Positions 32,836 to 43,082 of a stretch of 64,000 bases of DNA are shown here, piece by piece (positions within the stretch are counted from its first letter, which is position 1; each line of letters starts with the position of its first letter). The stretch spans positions 9,155,840-9,219,839 of the forward strand of contig JABAKD010000023.1 in the NCBI GenBank assembly GCA_012845835.1, read 5' to 3'. The notes below the pieces were generated by a model, which was given only the letters and a program-made list of their open reading frames with translations, ran no database searches and was not told the DNA's origin. Made by a program: the position numbers and the translations under genes. This DNA comes from Undaria pinnatifida (lineage: Eukaryota > Sar > Phaeophyceae > Laminariales > Alariaceae).

Positions 32836-33549
32836 GAAACGGATGCGGTCTAGCCTTATCAGGGATCTAAGGGTAAGCAATTGGAACAGGATCATGCTCT
32901 GGAAGAAGCTAAAAGAACGAAACCGCAGGCGATTGCAGGCAGCACGGAAATTCTCACAGGGAGCTTGGTGGTAAGGACCATATTTCTGGAGCCAGCCTTT
33001 TTGGAGACCAGCGGACACAAGCAGCAAGGTACAAAGAGGAGTTCGGTGGGGAGAAGGAGACAGCCACGGCTGGTATGGCAGGGAGAATCGCTGTGATACC
33101 ACCTTCGGAATTCTTCGAGGTGAAAGAGAGAGCAGGGAGGGCAGCTTGATAGGCGAGTCGTCTTCTGACGCGCATGGTAGAAGGAGCCGTGTATACGGAG
33201 GTGAATGATCTCGTAGATGATGTTGTGGTGGCGAAGTGTGCATTCTCTCTGGGGGGTAGTTTGGTGCGGCAAATTTGCGCGCCATAGTAGCCGCGTGCTT
33301 CCTGCTGCTGGTAACGGAGGGTAGGAAACGGATGTAGGGTATTCGTGAGCTGTCTGCAGCAGTAGCAAATAACGATGGGGGTTCATCCAGGCTGCAAGTC
33401 GAGCGGCATGGCCGCACGCACTCTATGATACGCAGCAGCAAGAGCAGCAGCGGAGGCATGGAGCGAGCAGATCTTAGCGGTTCGTCAGCCAGATATTTAT
33501 CCATGGCCCGGCAACATCGCGGGGCGGGGGGGATATGTCTGATCTTCAT
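32830..33549 (-). CDS. long uncharacterised frame, doubtful
   Basis: A 239-codon frame, Pro/Ser/Leu/Arg-rich, without a recognisable motif, signal peptide or membrane segment. The opposite strand is also partly open. The composition resembles chance reading of GC-rich DNA more than a folded protein. It is kept because it is among the longest frames in this interval. Confidence 0.15.
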   Translation of the reverse strand: MKIRHIPPAPRCCRAMDKYLADEPLRSARSMPPLLLLLLRIIECVRPCRSTCSLDEPPSLFATAADSSRIPYIRFLPSVTSSRKHAATMARKFAAPNYPPERMHTSPPQHHLRDHSPPYTRLLLPCASEDDSPIKLPSLLSLSPRRIPKVVSQRFSLPYQPWLSPSPHRTPLCTLLLVSAGLQKGWLQKYGPYHQAPCENFRAACNRLRFRSFSFFQSMILFQLLTLRSLIRLDRIRFL

Positions 33550-34649
33550 AGTGGGATTCCGTAAGAATGAATTTCGACCTTATTTTACGATGGATACCCC
33601 TGTCCATCGAAGTATTGGTTTTGGTCGGATTGTGGCGATTTTAACTTGCAGCAGGGGTGGAGACCCGCAGATAGTAAACGACCGATCATTTTTTTGCGGC
33701 AAGAGTGGAGACCCACATGTACCAGACGATATATATTCCGAGATTCGTTCTGTGTGGTAAAAACGTAGCCTTTTTCACCTAAAAAATTGCAAGTAGTCAA
33801 GAACAGTCTTTGTAAATCCGAGAAATTTGTAGTGTGTTTCTGATGTAGACAGGACCAGAAGGGGCCTGGTGGAGCTGGTATACATACGATGAGCATGTGG
33901 AGAAATGGGTACGTGGGTGCACCTTGAGAGTTGTTCTGCCGATGCATGGTATTGATGGTGGTACTGGTTGCAGTGTATTTTGCATGTATCTTTTGTTTTT
34001 GTCAGCAGTCTTCTGATTGATTGCAAGCCAATGGAAGGTGAGCATACTCATTATTCTTTGGTTGTTCTCCCAATAGCAGTGTCATTTTGCGAATTCTTGT
34101 TCGCAACATAGGATTAAAACACGGAATAGTTTTGCGATGATCGAATATGTTCTGGGCTGGAAAGGTTTAGGCTGTTCGTGTCGACAGTGGCGGCATATTA
34201 TTGTTTCCTTATTGAACTATTTGGAGCTATGGCACAAAAGCCAAAAATAGAGTATTATCGGCTTTATGGTGGTTCGCAAGCGACTAGTATCTCTGGTATT
34301 ATGCGACAAAAAAAAAAGTAGGGTTCAGCCATGCGAAGGAGGATGTATGCTATCTCGCTTTGCCGTCGCGATTTGTGTATCTATGACGGGAGTAGAGGGC
34401 AAAAGTAGACTGTTGTCTGGTGGAACGGGTTTCCTCGTGATCTCTGGCATTGCTATTTTATGCCTTAGACTTTACCTGGCACTATTTTGACGCGGCTAAT
34501 GTAATCCCACCTACAATTGCAATAGACTAGTTGTAAGTGGGGGTATGGAAGAGGTTTCACTCATGATGATGAGTTTCCTCTTGCCATTTTTGTTGTTTTA
34601 GGTGATGGATTTGAGTTCGTTGTTGATTCGTCACTGTCTTGTGAGCAAC

Positions 34650-34900
34650 CCGAGACGACGGTGTTGATTTGGAATTGTCAGCATGACAGCTACGTTTCAG
34701 TTTTGTACCGGTCCGAGCTATTGGCCTATTGTGGGATACCTTGCAATTGGCTGGCATAGTGATGGCAGACTGTGAGCTCTTACGCACGAACTCATTTATC
34801 GACTTGCCTCTACCTTGTTGGGACGTTTGGGAGACTACCACAATGATAAGTTGAAATCTACCCCGCTTAGAGCTAACGAACATAGAGCACCAGAAAGACC
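34650..34900 (+). repeat. duplicated segment X, copy 2 (no MITE, empty site)
   Basis: It aligns to 32342-32489 plus 32737-32835 with the MITE removed. The empty site reads GCACGAACTCATTTATCGAC, against GCACAAAC-MITE-GAGCTCACTTCTCGAC in copy 1. Confidence 0.8.
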
Positions 34901-34924
34901 GGGGGAAGTCGCGCAAACACAATA

Positions 34925-35285
34925 TTGACAGGTCCTGCCGGCGACGCTATGTGTCAAGTGGTTCCCGAGGGAGATGCAGGATTGTCGGTGTTGGAAAGAG
35001 TTTTCCCCATGAATTCTGGTGCGTTTATTCATCTCTCATTTGTCTGGTTAGCTAGACACAAAACCGATATTACCCTGAAGAAACGTGTAGAGCAGGCAGG
35101 CAGGCAGCGCAGAGCAGTGAACGATGTCGGGTGTCCTGCCTGGACCATCACCGTCACATACATTTTCGCTCATCCATGATGACCTTCATGTGACTGTGAT
35201 ATATACTATCCACCCCAACCATAACATGGTTTAAAGTCGAATCTGCAGACTATCCCTCTAAGGAGGGCACTTGATATCAACAGTT
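34925..35285 (+). repeat. duplicated segment Y, copy 2, with a conserved short frame
   Basis: The frame 34925-35179 (84 codons) shares VPEGDAGLSVLE, RHKTDITLK and RAVNDVGCPAWTITVTYI with copy 1 at 31658-31879. It directly follows X copy 2; in the other locus Y lies about 330 bp before X. The shared frame is longer than expected for neutral sequence at this divergence, but it is short. Confidence 0.6.
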
Positions 35286-36039
35286 GTTCCCAGAGCTGGC
35301 CAAGCGATTACCCTGGCGATTTCTCGTTCTGCCTGCACGACCGATCCTGCACCACAGAGGGACCGCTACATTATCATAAAGTACTACTATTGCTCGGTAT
35401 GTGTTGTATCGTATAGTACCTATGCTGCGTCGTGTATAACTACTGCGCACGTGTTCCGGCGCGCAGACATTGTTGTTGTCGGTAGTGCTCTCTGGTGAGG
35501 AGCTTGTTGTACTACTGTTGGGGACGAATCAAAATTATTTTTGATTAAAGCGAAAATGTGAGACAAGCTAACCCAAAGCGCAGATAAGTGTTGCTGTCAT
35601 TAGTTGTTCTCTCCGTTGTGGTGGTCGTCGCAACACTGAAGATAGTGGAAATGGTCTACTATTGTAGCACTACTACTTCATGTACCACCACGACTGGTCG
35701 TTTCCGGATGGCGACGCGATGCATTTCCTACCTGGCACGGCACGGCAAGGCGCGGCACTGCACGGCGCTGTGCTGCTGAGCTAGCGCTGCGTCGCGCTGC
35801 TAGGCGGAGCTGAGCTGATGATGCGCCAAGCTGAGATCATCAGCTGGGACCTGTTATACAAGTTTCGTGTAACTACAAAAAAATATGAAGAAGAAAGAAA
35901 TCAAGGAGCATATGTGCACCGTGCCGCAAGTAATAGAAGGAGGCCTTATCCAACGGGGGGTCCTGGGAGGGCAGAGATGCATCAACCGAACCCTCTCAGG
36001 AAAAATAAGGAAAAAATGGTTCAATAAAATGTATACGTA

Positions 36040-36110
36040 CACATACATAAATCATGAAGAATTCCGTCGTGTGCCCACATCTTTCCGGTTTTTTTCTGTA
36101 TGCCGTGTTA
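36040..36110 (+). repeat. 70-bp direct repeat flanking the Ty3 element, left copy
   Basis: CACATACATAAATCATGAAG through CCGTGT. It abuts the left LTR (36111), leaving only two bases (TA). It is repeated at 50677-50746, which begins at the base after the right LTR ends. The two copies differ at about six positions in 70. Confidence 0.85.
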
Positions 36111-36537
36111 TGGAACCTGGTCTCTCACGGGGTCCCGGAGTCGAAGTGGAGAGGGTGGTCCCGGAGGTCTGGTACTCGTCGCGGAGCGGAAGTCGAAGCG
36201 GAGAGGGCGTCGCAGAGCTGAAGTCGAAGCGGAGAGGACGTCGCGGTGCTGAGATCCCTTGACGATCGTTCTCACAGCGAACACGGCTGAAAACCTTTCT
36301 TTCTTAAATGTAGCAAGGAGATGCTAAAACCAGAGCTAGAGTGACGGTGGGCTTATGCCCTTCGTCATGCGGCGGGATCATCTTTCGGTGGCTGACCTTC
36401 CGGGGACGGGTCAACGCCGTCTACGACGGGTGACGCCGTTCGCGACCCGGGATCGTGTATTGCCTGACCAGTGGCGTGTCCTCTCGCGCATGCGTGTACG
36501 CGATCTACGATAGGTATCTACGACCCTGTCTTCCACA
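36111..36537 (-). repeat. Ty3/gypsy 3' LTR
   Basis: 427 bp; on the minus strand it begins TGTGGAAGACAGGGTCGTAG and ends ACCAGGTTCCA. It aligns end to end with 50250-50676. Confidence 0.93.
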
Positions 36538-36551
36538 TCATCCCCCTCTGT
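36538..36551 (-). promoter_or_regulatory. polypurine tract of the Ty3/gypsy element
   Basis: On the minus strand AGAGGGGGATGA lies immediately before the 3' LTR start (TGTGG), the position and composition of a plus-strand primer tract. Confidence 0.7.
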
Positions 36552-37460
36552 ATTCGCTGCAAGCCCATCTTAGCTAAGGATGGTATTGTAGCGGTCATCG
36601 GGAGGATGACAATTTTAGGAAACGGGGTGTCGATTTATCGGATCGAGACACAGCAGCTGTTATATGCGTGCATCCACTCTTTATAACTGACGTGTTTAAC
36701 AAACACGGGTGTGAAACACCGGGCCAGCGAAGATGTTTACATTTTCGAGCTTGCATGCTGACAGCGTGTACTGGAGTTGTATGGGGTTTCCAAATACTTT
36801 CTCAACGCACGTATTTCGTGTGGCCACACGTACTGGTGCGCCCCTCGTGGCTGCTGTTCTGGGAACCACGGGCAGCGCAATTGTTTAGTGATTTCTCTTT
36901 TGTGGGCGGGTCCGCCTAGATATTTTCACTCGGAGTCAGCTCAGTTGATCTAGGTGCATCAACGTGTGACTTCGTTTTAGGTGGGGTGGAGTCGCGTGGA
37001 TCTCATTTCCCCCGTGTGTTTAGTGTTCGAACAATTTTGTTTGTGGCTTAACGGTGGTGTTGCTGTTTTGTCTCGTTTGGAACGGAGTTTCGGGCACGGG
37101 AGCCTCTCCCCGTTGGGTCCAACAATTTTTTTAACGTCTCCTTGCCCCCGGCTATTCCCAACGGAATGCCGGGTAGAGCGCCCGTCAGATCATGGTCGAC
37201 ACGAGTGTGTACTGCCATGCCTGCTGGTGCTACTCTCATCACCGTTGTTGACTCTTGTGCTTACAGCTGAGTCAACTGTGTTAGCCAGCTTGTTCGTTAT
37301 TCGGTTACGCCGCGGAGCATCTGAGAATCTATTTCGCGCTGTCTCAGTTCGTGCTCGTCCCTACCTGCTATACGCTTCCGTTTCCCGAGAGAAGGGAGGG
37401 GGGGCGAAGAAGGTGAGGTTATCGCGAGTTGCAAACCCTTTTGGGCTCGGTATGCGGCGA
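36552..37460 (-). other. 3' noncoding region of the Ty3/gypsy element
   Basis: About 0.9 kb between the integrase stop and the polypurine tract. A plus-strand frame (36981-37631) lies antisense to the element and overlaps the integrase end; it has no motif and is probably chance. Confidence 0.55.
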
Positions 37461-38348
37461 TCAATTGGTGACATTGGGGTATTTCGTCCGCGCGATACTC
37501 GAGGTCGGATTCAGGGCCGTATCCTCGGAGTCGTAGGCGGTACTTGTAGTTGTGGGGGCTTGGTCTGCCCTTTTATGATCTACTACGCTGTCTACGAAGT
37601 AGGACTCAATTTTGGGTTGAGCCGCGTCTGAATGGTCCAACTCGGGTAGGGGAATGGGCTCTCCTAAAAACAATTCCGCCCGCTTCTCAAATCGAGGTGC
37701 GGGTGGTGTTTCCCGTTGATGGTAGGGCATATGTAGGTGGACTGACACTTCTCGGGTGTTGTTCGTGAGTCGTATTCTATACACCACTGGTGATAATTGT
37801 GAGCGGACGACATACGGTCCTCGACATGGTAACAGCAGTTGTGGGTTGGGCCCATCCGAATCCTGGTAAGGTTTGTACCCGAGTACTTCCTGTCGAGGTT
37901 TGAACACCGGGTACGGTTTAAGTTTGCTATTTTGTCCTGCCTGTTTGTCTGCACGCTCGGGTAAGTTTCGGCGTGCGAGCTCGAAAGCGATTTGCAAATT
38001 GTCCCGAGTGTTTTGTGCGAGTTCCTCGGTGTCTGCTGTTCTTCCTACATGACGAATACCGAGGATTATATCGATTGGGAGTCGGGGTTGTCGTCTGAAC
38101 ATTAAGAAGAATGGTGTCTCATGCATCGTTGCACTAAAGCTAGTGTTGTGCGCTAGCTGCACAAACGGTAAGAGAGTGGCCCAGTTGCTTTGATCGGTGG
38201 CACTGTGCATTGCTAGCATGCTGTGCATCGTTGAGTGTACCCGTTCGGACACTGAATTACCCTGCGGCCGGTACGGCGTTGTGCGGGTCTTTTTGTATCC
38301 GAGTATTTGTTGCAGCTGGTATATCACCTTATTCTCGAATCCGGGGCC
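37461..38348 (-). pseudogene. pol: Ty3/gypsy integrase, catalytic C-terminal part
   Basis: The frame includes KTRTTPYRPQGNSVSERVHS, where the Glu completes the D,D-35-E triad. It continues through the usual LAHNTSFSATMHETPFFLMF segment and a GPY/F-type module (CRGPYVVRSQLSPVVYRI), then an acidic tail. The second catalytic Asp lies just upstream in LHSD, followed by TAA at about 38349-38351 where the family has Gln (CAA), one substitution away. The first catalytic Asp is in the ISVDLV segment near 38550. The enzyme would insert the cDNA; here it is split by stops and shifts. Confidence 0.9.
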
Positions 38349-39280
38349 TTAATCACTATGCAAGGTTTCTGGTGGGCTGAAAATGCTGATTATTCTCTCG
38401 ATTATGGCATTGGCTACTGTTTCGGCCGTTTTATTACGTACCGGCAGCAGTACCGCAAACCTCGTCAGGTGGTCCATCATGGAGAGAACGTATTGCATTC
38501 GATCCCTGCGGCTGAAGTTGATACCGATTTGTACTCTACTAAGTCAACCGATATTCCTTGAAGTGGCCGCTCGACAGGTAAATGGCCTGTCGGGAGCTTG
38601 GGTCTGTTGTGTGCTGTTTTTCGTCGTTGACAAGCTTGGCATTTTTCGTACCACTCTCGTACGTCGCGGCTGATGGTAGGCCACCAATATTTCTGGCGGA
38701 TTTTTCATAAGTCGGGCGAGATGCGAGGTGTCCTCCGGATAGAACGTGATCGTGGCAGGCGTGCAGAATTAATCCAACAAGGGCCTCCGGTACTACGAGT
38801 TGATCGCGAAAGGTGCTTCGTTTTCGAAGATAACCCGGAAGGTACGATTTAAACAACAGCCCGTCCTGCGCTGAATAGTACGACATGGTTGTTTTCGTTT
38901 CTTTCTCGGGTACTGGTGCGTCTGCGTGCTGTATGTAATTGATGTACCGTCCGTACTCTACTGTTTGTACTGAGCGGAGTTTTTCTTGATCGACGGACAT
39001 GAAAACATTTGTCGCGCTCACGAATACTGATTTCACACTAAAGAGCTCTCTATCGCTGCGTACTGGTTCTAGGTTAGCCAGTTTGTCCGCGGAGATCTGA
39101 TATGGTCGAGGGACACGGGCTGTTTGTAGCTTGGGGTCATCTGGTACATTGCGGCAAATGGGCGCGAGGGACGGCACAGATACTTCTTGCTGGTGCTCGA
39201 ACGCAAACGTTCGTGAAAGCGTGTCCGGTACGACGTGCAGTTTGCCTGGTTTGTGTTGGACGGTGAGGTCAAAAGACTAA
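38349..39280 (-). pseudogene. pol: Ty3/gypsy RNase H tail, tether and integrase zinc-binding region
   Basis: After a frameshift near 39280 the frame continues the RNase H end (HKPGKLHVVPDTLSR), then a linker, then the integrase zinc-binding start LILHACHDHVLSGGH with its two His. The two Cys that should follow (CQAC) are read in another frame after a shift near 38700. A further shift near 38510 leads to MMDHLTRFAVLLPVRNKTAE, part of the integrase core. Each segment is recognisable, but at least three frameshifts separate them. Confidence 0.85.
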
Positions 39281-39568
39281 TGCTATTGCCCAGCGTGTTA
39301 ACATGTTCGATGTATCTTGCATTGAGTATAGGTATCGCAGGGTCGCGTGATCTGTCACACACACAAAATGTCGTCCCCATAAATAAGGTCGCCAGTGCTG
39401 GATGGCCAAGACCACAGCATAACATTCTTTGAGCGTAGCAGAGTAGTGGCGCTGGCTGTCGTTGAAGCGTTGACTAAAGTATGCGATTATAACGAGGTCA
39501 TCGCCTTTCTGCTGGTCGAGGTATGCCCCTGCACCTGCTTCAGAAGCGTCAACGTGTATCGCAAAGTC
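39281..39568 (-). pseudogene. pol: Ty3/gypsy RNase H remnant
   Basis: It follows the RT frame directly after the TAA at 39569-39571, in the same frame: IHVDASEAGAGAYL (catalytic Asp), YFSQRFNDSQRHYSATLKEC (catalytic Glu), TDHATLRYL (catalytic Asp). The domain is complete in sequence, but separated from RT by one stop and closed by a frameshift. In the family it removes the RNA template during cDNA synthesis. Confidence 0.88.
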
Positions 39569-40753
39569 TTAAGAAAAATCGGGAAATTGAGGTACGGGCG
39601 CCTGAGTGAGCAATTGTTTCACTGTTGCGTACGCCTGATCGTGTTCTGGTCTCCAACGTTTAGCGACTTCTTTGGAGGCCTCTTTTTTTGTGAGGGCTAC
39701 CAGGGGTGCTATGGTACCGGCTAAGTTAGGTATAAACTTGCGTACAAAGTTAACCATTCTTGGCACTGACCGCAACTCCTTTATGGTTTTAGCCGTCGGC
39801 AAGTCAACTATAGCTTTTACGCGATCCTCACCGATCTGAATACCGTCGGCCGTCAGTGTGTGTCCCAAGTATTTAACTTCTCGGGGGCCAAACTGCACTT
39901 TCGATGGTTTGATGGTGAGGCCGGCTGCTTGCAAGGCTTTGAACATATTTTCTAGTAGCTGTAAGTGGCCTGTCCAGGTAGATGAACAACAGATACAGTC
40001 GTCCGTATAAACGAAGAGCCCACTTTTTGGACCAAAATGTGCAAAAGCTAGTGACATATGTTGCGAGAACAGAAACGGCGCGTTAGCTATACCGAAGGGC
40101 AGGCGTTTGAAAACCCACTTTCCGTTCTGCGTCACATAAGCAGTTTTATCTTGTTCGCTCTCTGCTACTGGTATTTGGTGGTAAGCATTTTGTACGTCAC
40201 ACACAGTTATATAACGTGCTCCTCCGACCGTGCCAAGGTGGCTTTCTAAGTTAGGCATAGGCCACGATTTTTTTATCAGATTCTTATTTATGGTCGACCT
40301 GTAATCTACGCAGAACCGTGGAGTGCCGTCTGATTTTGCGACAATCGTTACTGCGGAACCCCAGGGACTAGGGTGCTGTTCAATGATTCCCTCTTGTTCC
40401 ATCTGGTTCACGCACTTGTCGATAGTCTCCAGTACGCGTGGGTTTGCACGGTACGGGGTTTTATTTACAGGCTGTGTTTCTGGTTCAAGAGGAAACGTTG
40501 CTTCGGCCAGGGTACATTTACCTAGCTCTTGAGGTGACAAAGAAAAAACGCTGCGATATTTCGTGCATATAGTCAGTACTTGTTCGCATTCGGTAGGTGT
40601 AAACGTGGTTTTATCAAATGCTCGAGTAAGTGCTGCACGAAGCTCGTTACGCGTGGATTCCGTTGTCTTGCTGTCTGTTTGAATTGCACTGGTCGTTTTG
40701 TTCAGGGCTACCGATACGGGCGCAATGTGACCTAGTAAGGTGTTGCGTTTCAA
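39569..40753 (-). pseudogene. pol: Ty3/gypsy reverse transcriptase
   Basis: 394 codons. Motifs in order: PYRANPRVLETIDKCVNQM before the palm, SPWGSAVTIVAKSDGTPRFC, CDVQNAYHQIPVAESEQD (first catalytic Asp), RLPFGIANAPFLFS, and LFVYTDDCICCS (Y-T-D-D catalytic box), then KCxF-like and LGHTLTADGIQI, the standard close of gypsy RT. The true frame extends upstream of 40753 to about 40830 (RPLADKTAVVQIANPSHQYV), where one indel separates it from the protease frame. All visible catalytic residues are kept. It ends at TAA just before RNase H. Confidence 0.93.
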
Positions 40754-40802
40754 GTATACGTATTGGTGGGACGGGTTCGCGATCTGGACTACTGCTGTTT
40801 TA

Positions 40803-42005
40803 TCAGCGAGCGGCCGACCAGTGACTCACTGTACGAGCAACTATCATATTTTGAAAAGCTTCAGGTACGGCGGATGGTTCGATGTCTTCGAACGTGACGA
40901 TGAGTGGTTCAATGAGTGCAGCAGTGGTTTCTGTGGGTGCTGTCGCTGACACAACTTGTACTGCCATCTCACTCTGGGGGGGGATGCAGCATTTGTGTCG
41001 CAACAAGACTGGCACGGACTCTACGTCAGTGTTAACTGTGACCACGGAGCACTGAGCTGTCGCAGTATTCTCGGGGCGCGCTGTAAAGTCTACTCTACGA
41101 TGAGATGCTTTGATCGTCACTTGAGAGTTTTTGAATGACAACTGCTCTGTACTCCAGTCGAGGACACCTCCGAAGGCGCCCATGATGGTGTTATCGAGTA
41201 GCATAATGTCTGGCCCTAAAGATGGCAATACGAGCGCTTCGACTGGTAGGGTAATATCTCCTAGCGTAAGTTGAAAGCGAACATATCCTAAAATTTTGAG
41301 AGGCGACCCATCAGCACTGCTGAGGTTGATCGCTCCCGGGGGCACTGCAAAAATTTGAGTGTCTTTCACTGTGGGATGTGTCTGTACAAAGTGAACAGAT
41401 ATGCATGGTACATCGGTCGCGGTGTCAATCGTGACATTGTGCGCCGGATAATCATTAACTCTGGCGTTTACTCGTACGCGCTTTGACGTTGAGTTGAGAG
41501 CTGTGGGATATCTGGGATACCCACTCATGGCAGACGCGTGGAAAGCACCAAAGTGCGTTTCCCGGTTAGCGTTGCCTGATAATAAAACTTGATGTTTGAT
41601 TTTCTCATTTAGCTTGCGGGACGCAGCAGAAAAATACAACGCTTGTGGCACCATGGAAGGTGAAAACGTATCATTCTGACGCTGACTACTCTTCTCGACT
41701 CTGCTTGCTGTTTCTACGGTTGGACCAACTCCACGCGGTACTGCTAGAACACTCGGAACCTGCTGCTTATTTTCTAAGTCTGTAGCAGTATTCGACTGGT
41801 TGTCTGCATGTACTTGTTTCGCATGGGTACTCGCCAGAGGGGTGGAGCTCTTTGTTCGGCCACACTTATCCCTCCTCTCACTACTAGGTCTACCGGCACT
41901 TGCCACGGCTACGCTAGCTGATCGCGCTATCGTTTCTACCGCGGGTTTGGTGACCCTAGTATGCCTACTCCCCGAACCGGTTTGAGGTAACCGGCGCGGG
42001 CCCCC
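40803..42005 (-). pseudogene. pol: Ty3/gypsy protease-containing region, in frame with gag after TGA
   Basis: The frame is open from immediately after the gag stop (TGA at 42006-42008) to 40803, in the same reading frame as gag, without its own ATG at the junction. The first half is a polar linker. The retropepsin-like domain is near 41450: NVTIDTATDVPCISVHF, with D-T-A in place of the commoner D-T-G or D-S-G, then a beta-rich segment with LPSLGPDIMLLDNTIMGAFG as the C-terminal strand. It would process Gag-Pol. The frame stops at 40803 after HWSAAR, while RT continues in another frame, so a decay indel lies between. Confidence 0.8.
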
Positions 42006-43082
42006 TCACGTTCTTTTTGTGACTACTATGCCGTCGCGCTCGTGCATTTTGGCCAGCCTGCAGTCCGGGCGCGAGTGCGAGCTGCGGTGGCGACACATCG
42101 GGTAATCGCACTCGTCGCCCGACGCTACTCTTGCCTTCCTACTCCTACCCGCATCGCTACCCGGCGACCTGCCTCGCTTGTCGGACGAGCCATAAGTTGC
42201 TGGCTCGAAGGTCACTTTTCGTTCTTGGCCCTGCGCCGCCGTCAGGTTGGATGTGATGGCTTTCTCATGTTTTGCCATCGAAGTCATTAGCTGTCGGTTG
42301 GGTCCGGGAGATGTGCCAGTGACGGGTGAAGCATACGTGGTCGGGGAGGGGGTGGGGGCCGGGCGTAAGGCGTTGGTCTCATGTTTCTTGGCGCGAGTCC
42401 GTGAGGCTTGGTACGTGAGGGAGGGGTCTTCGCGAATAAGTTCTAGACGTACGTGCGGAACTAGGCCGGCTTCGAAGGATGCCATGAGCGATGTTTGCCA
42501 TGCATGTTGGTATGGCGAGACGTTGACGGGAGCGGTTCGTTTTGCTTCGGCTAGGAGGCGCGCGTATGCTTGAGTTACACGCAGTCCGCAAGAGTCGACG
42601 GATTCACTACTGCCTTGCTTTAGGGTAGAGACGGTGCGAACGCGGAGGACGATGCGGTTCACGGGGCTAAACAGGTTTGTGAAAGCACCCACCCACTCCT
42701 TCCAGTTGCGTGGTGCTCTGACGTCTACCGCTTCCGTGTTCAGTTGGGCAAGCTCTTTGTCTGTGCGCCACTCTAACGTCCCACACTGGATTTGATTCAT
42801 GGTGCTGGCTGCGTCGTCGGTCACTAAGTATGCTATGTATCTCACGGCGTGGCGATCGATAACCGAGTCCGAGGAGCCGTCAGGGACGTGCAAGCGAATG
42901 TGAGCGTGAAAGAGCGCCATGACTTCGGGCACATCTTCAGTTGGTAACCCGTGCAACTTGAACAAAGGGGGCATATCCAAGCACCCACCCACTCCTTCCA
43001 GTTGCGTGGTGCTCTGACGTCTACCGCTTCCGTGTTCAGTTGGGCAAGCTCTTTGTCTGTGCGCCACTCTAACGTCCCACAC
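42006..43082 (-). pseudogene. gag: Ty3/gypsy Gag, central and C-terminal part
   Basis: The frame runs from inside the 296-bp array through the single-copy remainder of Gag: WKEWVGAFTNLF, then a helical segment (RVTQAYARLLAEAKRTAP) typical of retrotransposon capsid domains, a basic region, and near the C-terminus a C-x4-C-x5-H-x4-C pattern in ECDYPMCRHRSSHSRPDC, an unusual zinc knuckle. It ends TKRT-TGA at 42006, and the same frame continues open for about 400 codons beyond. Gag forms the particle and packages RNA. This is the only array-proximal frame with a complete downstream half. Confidence 0.85.
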
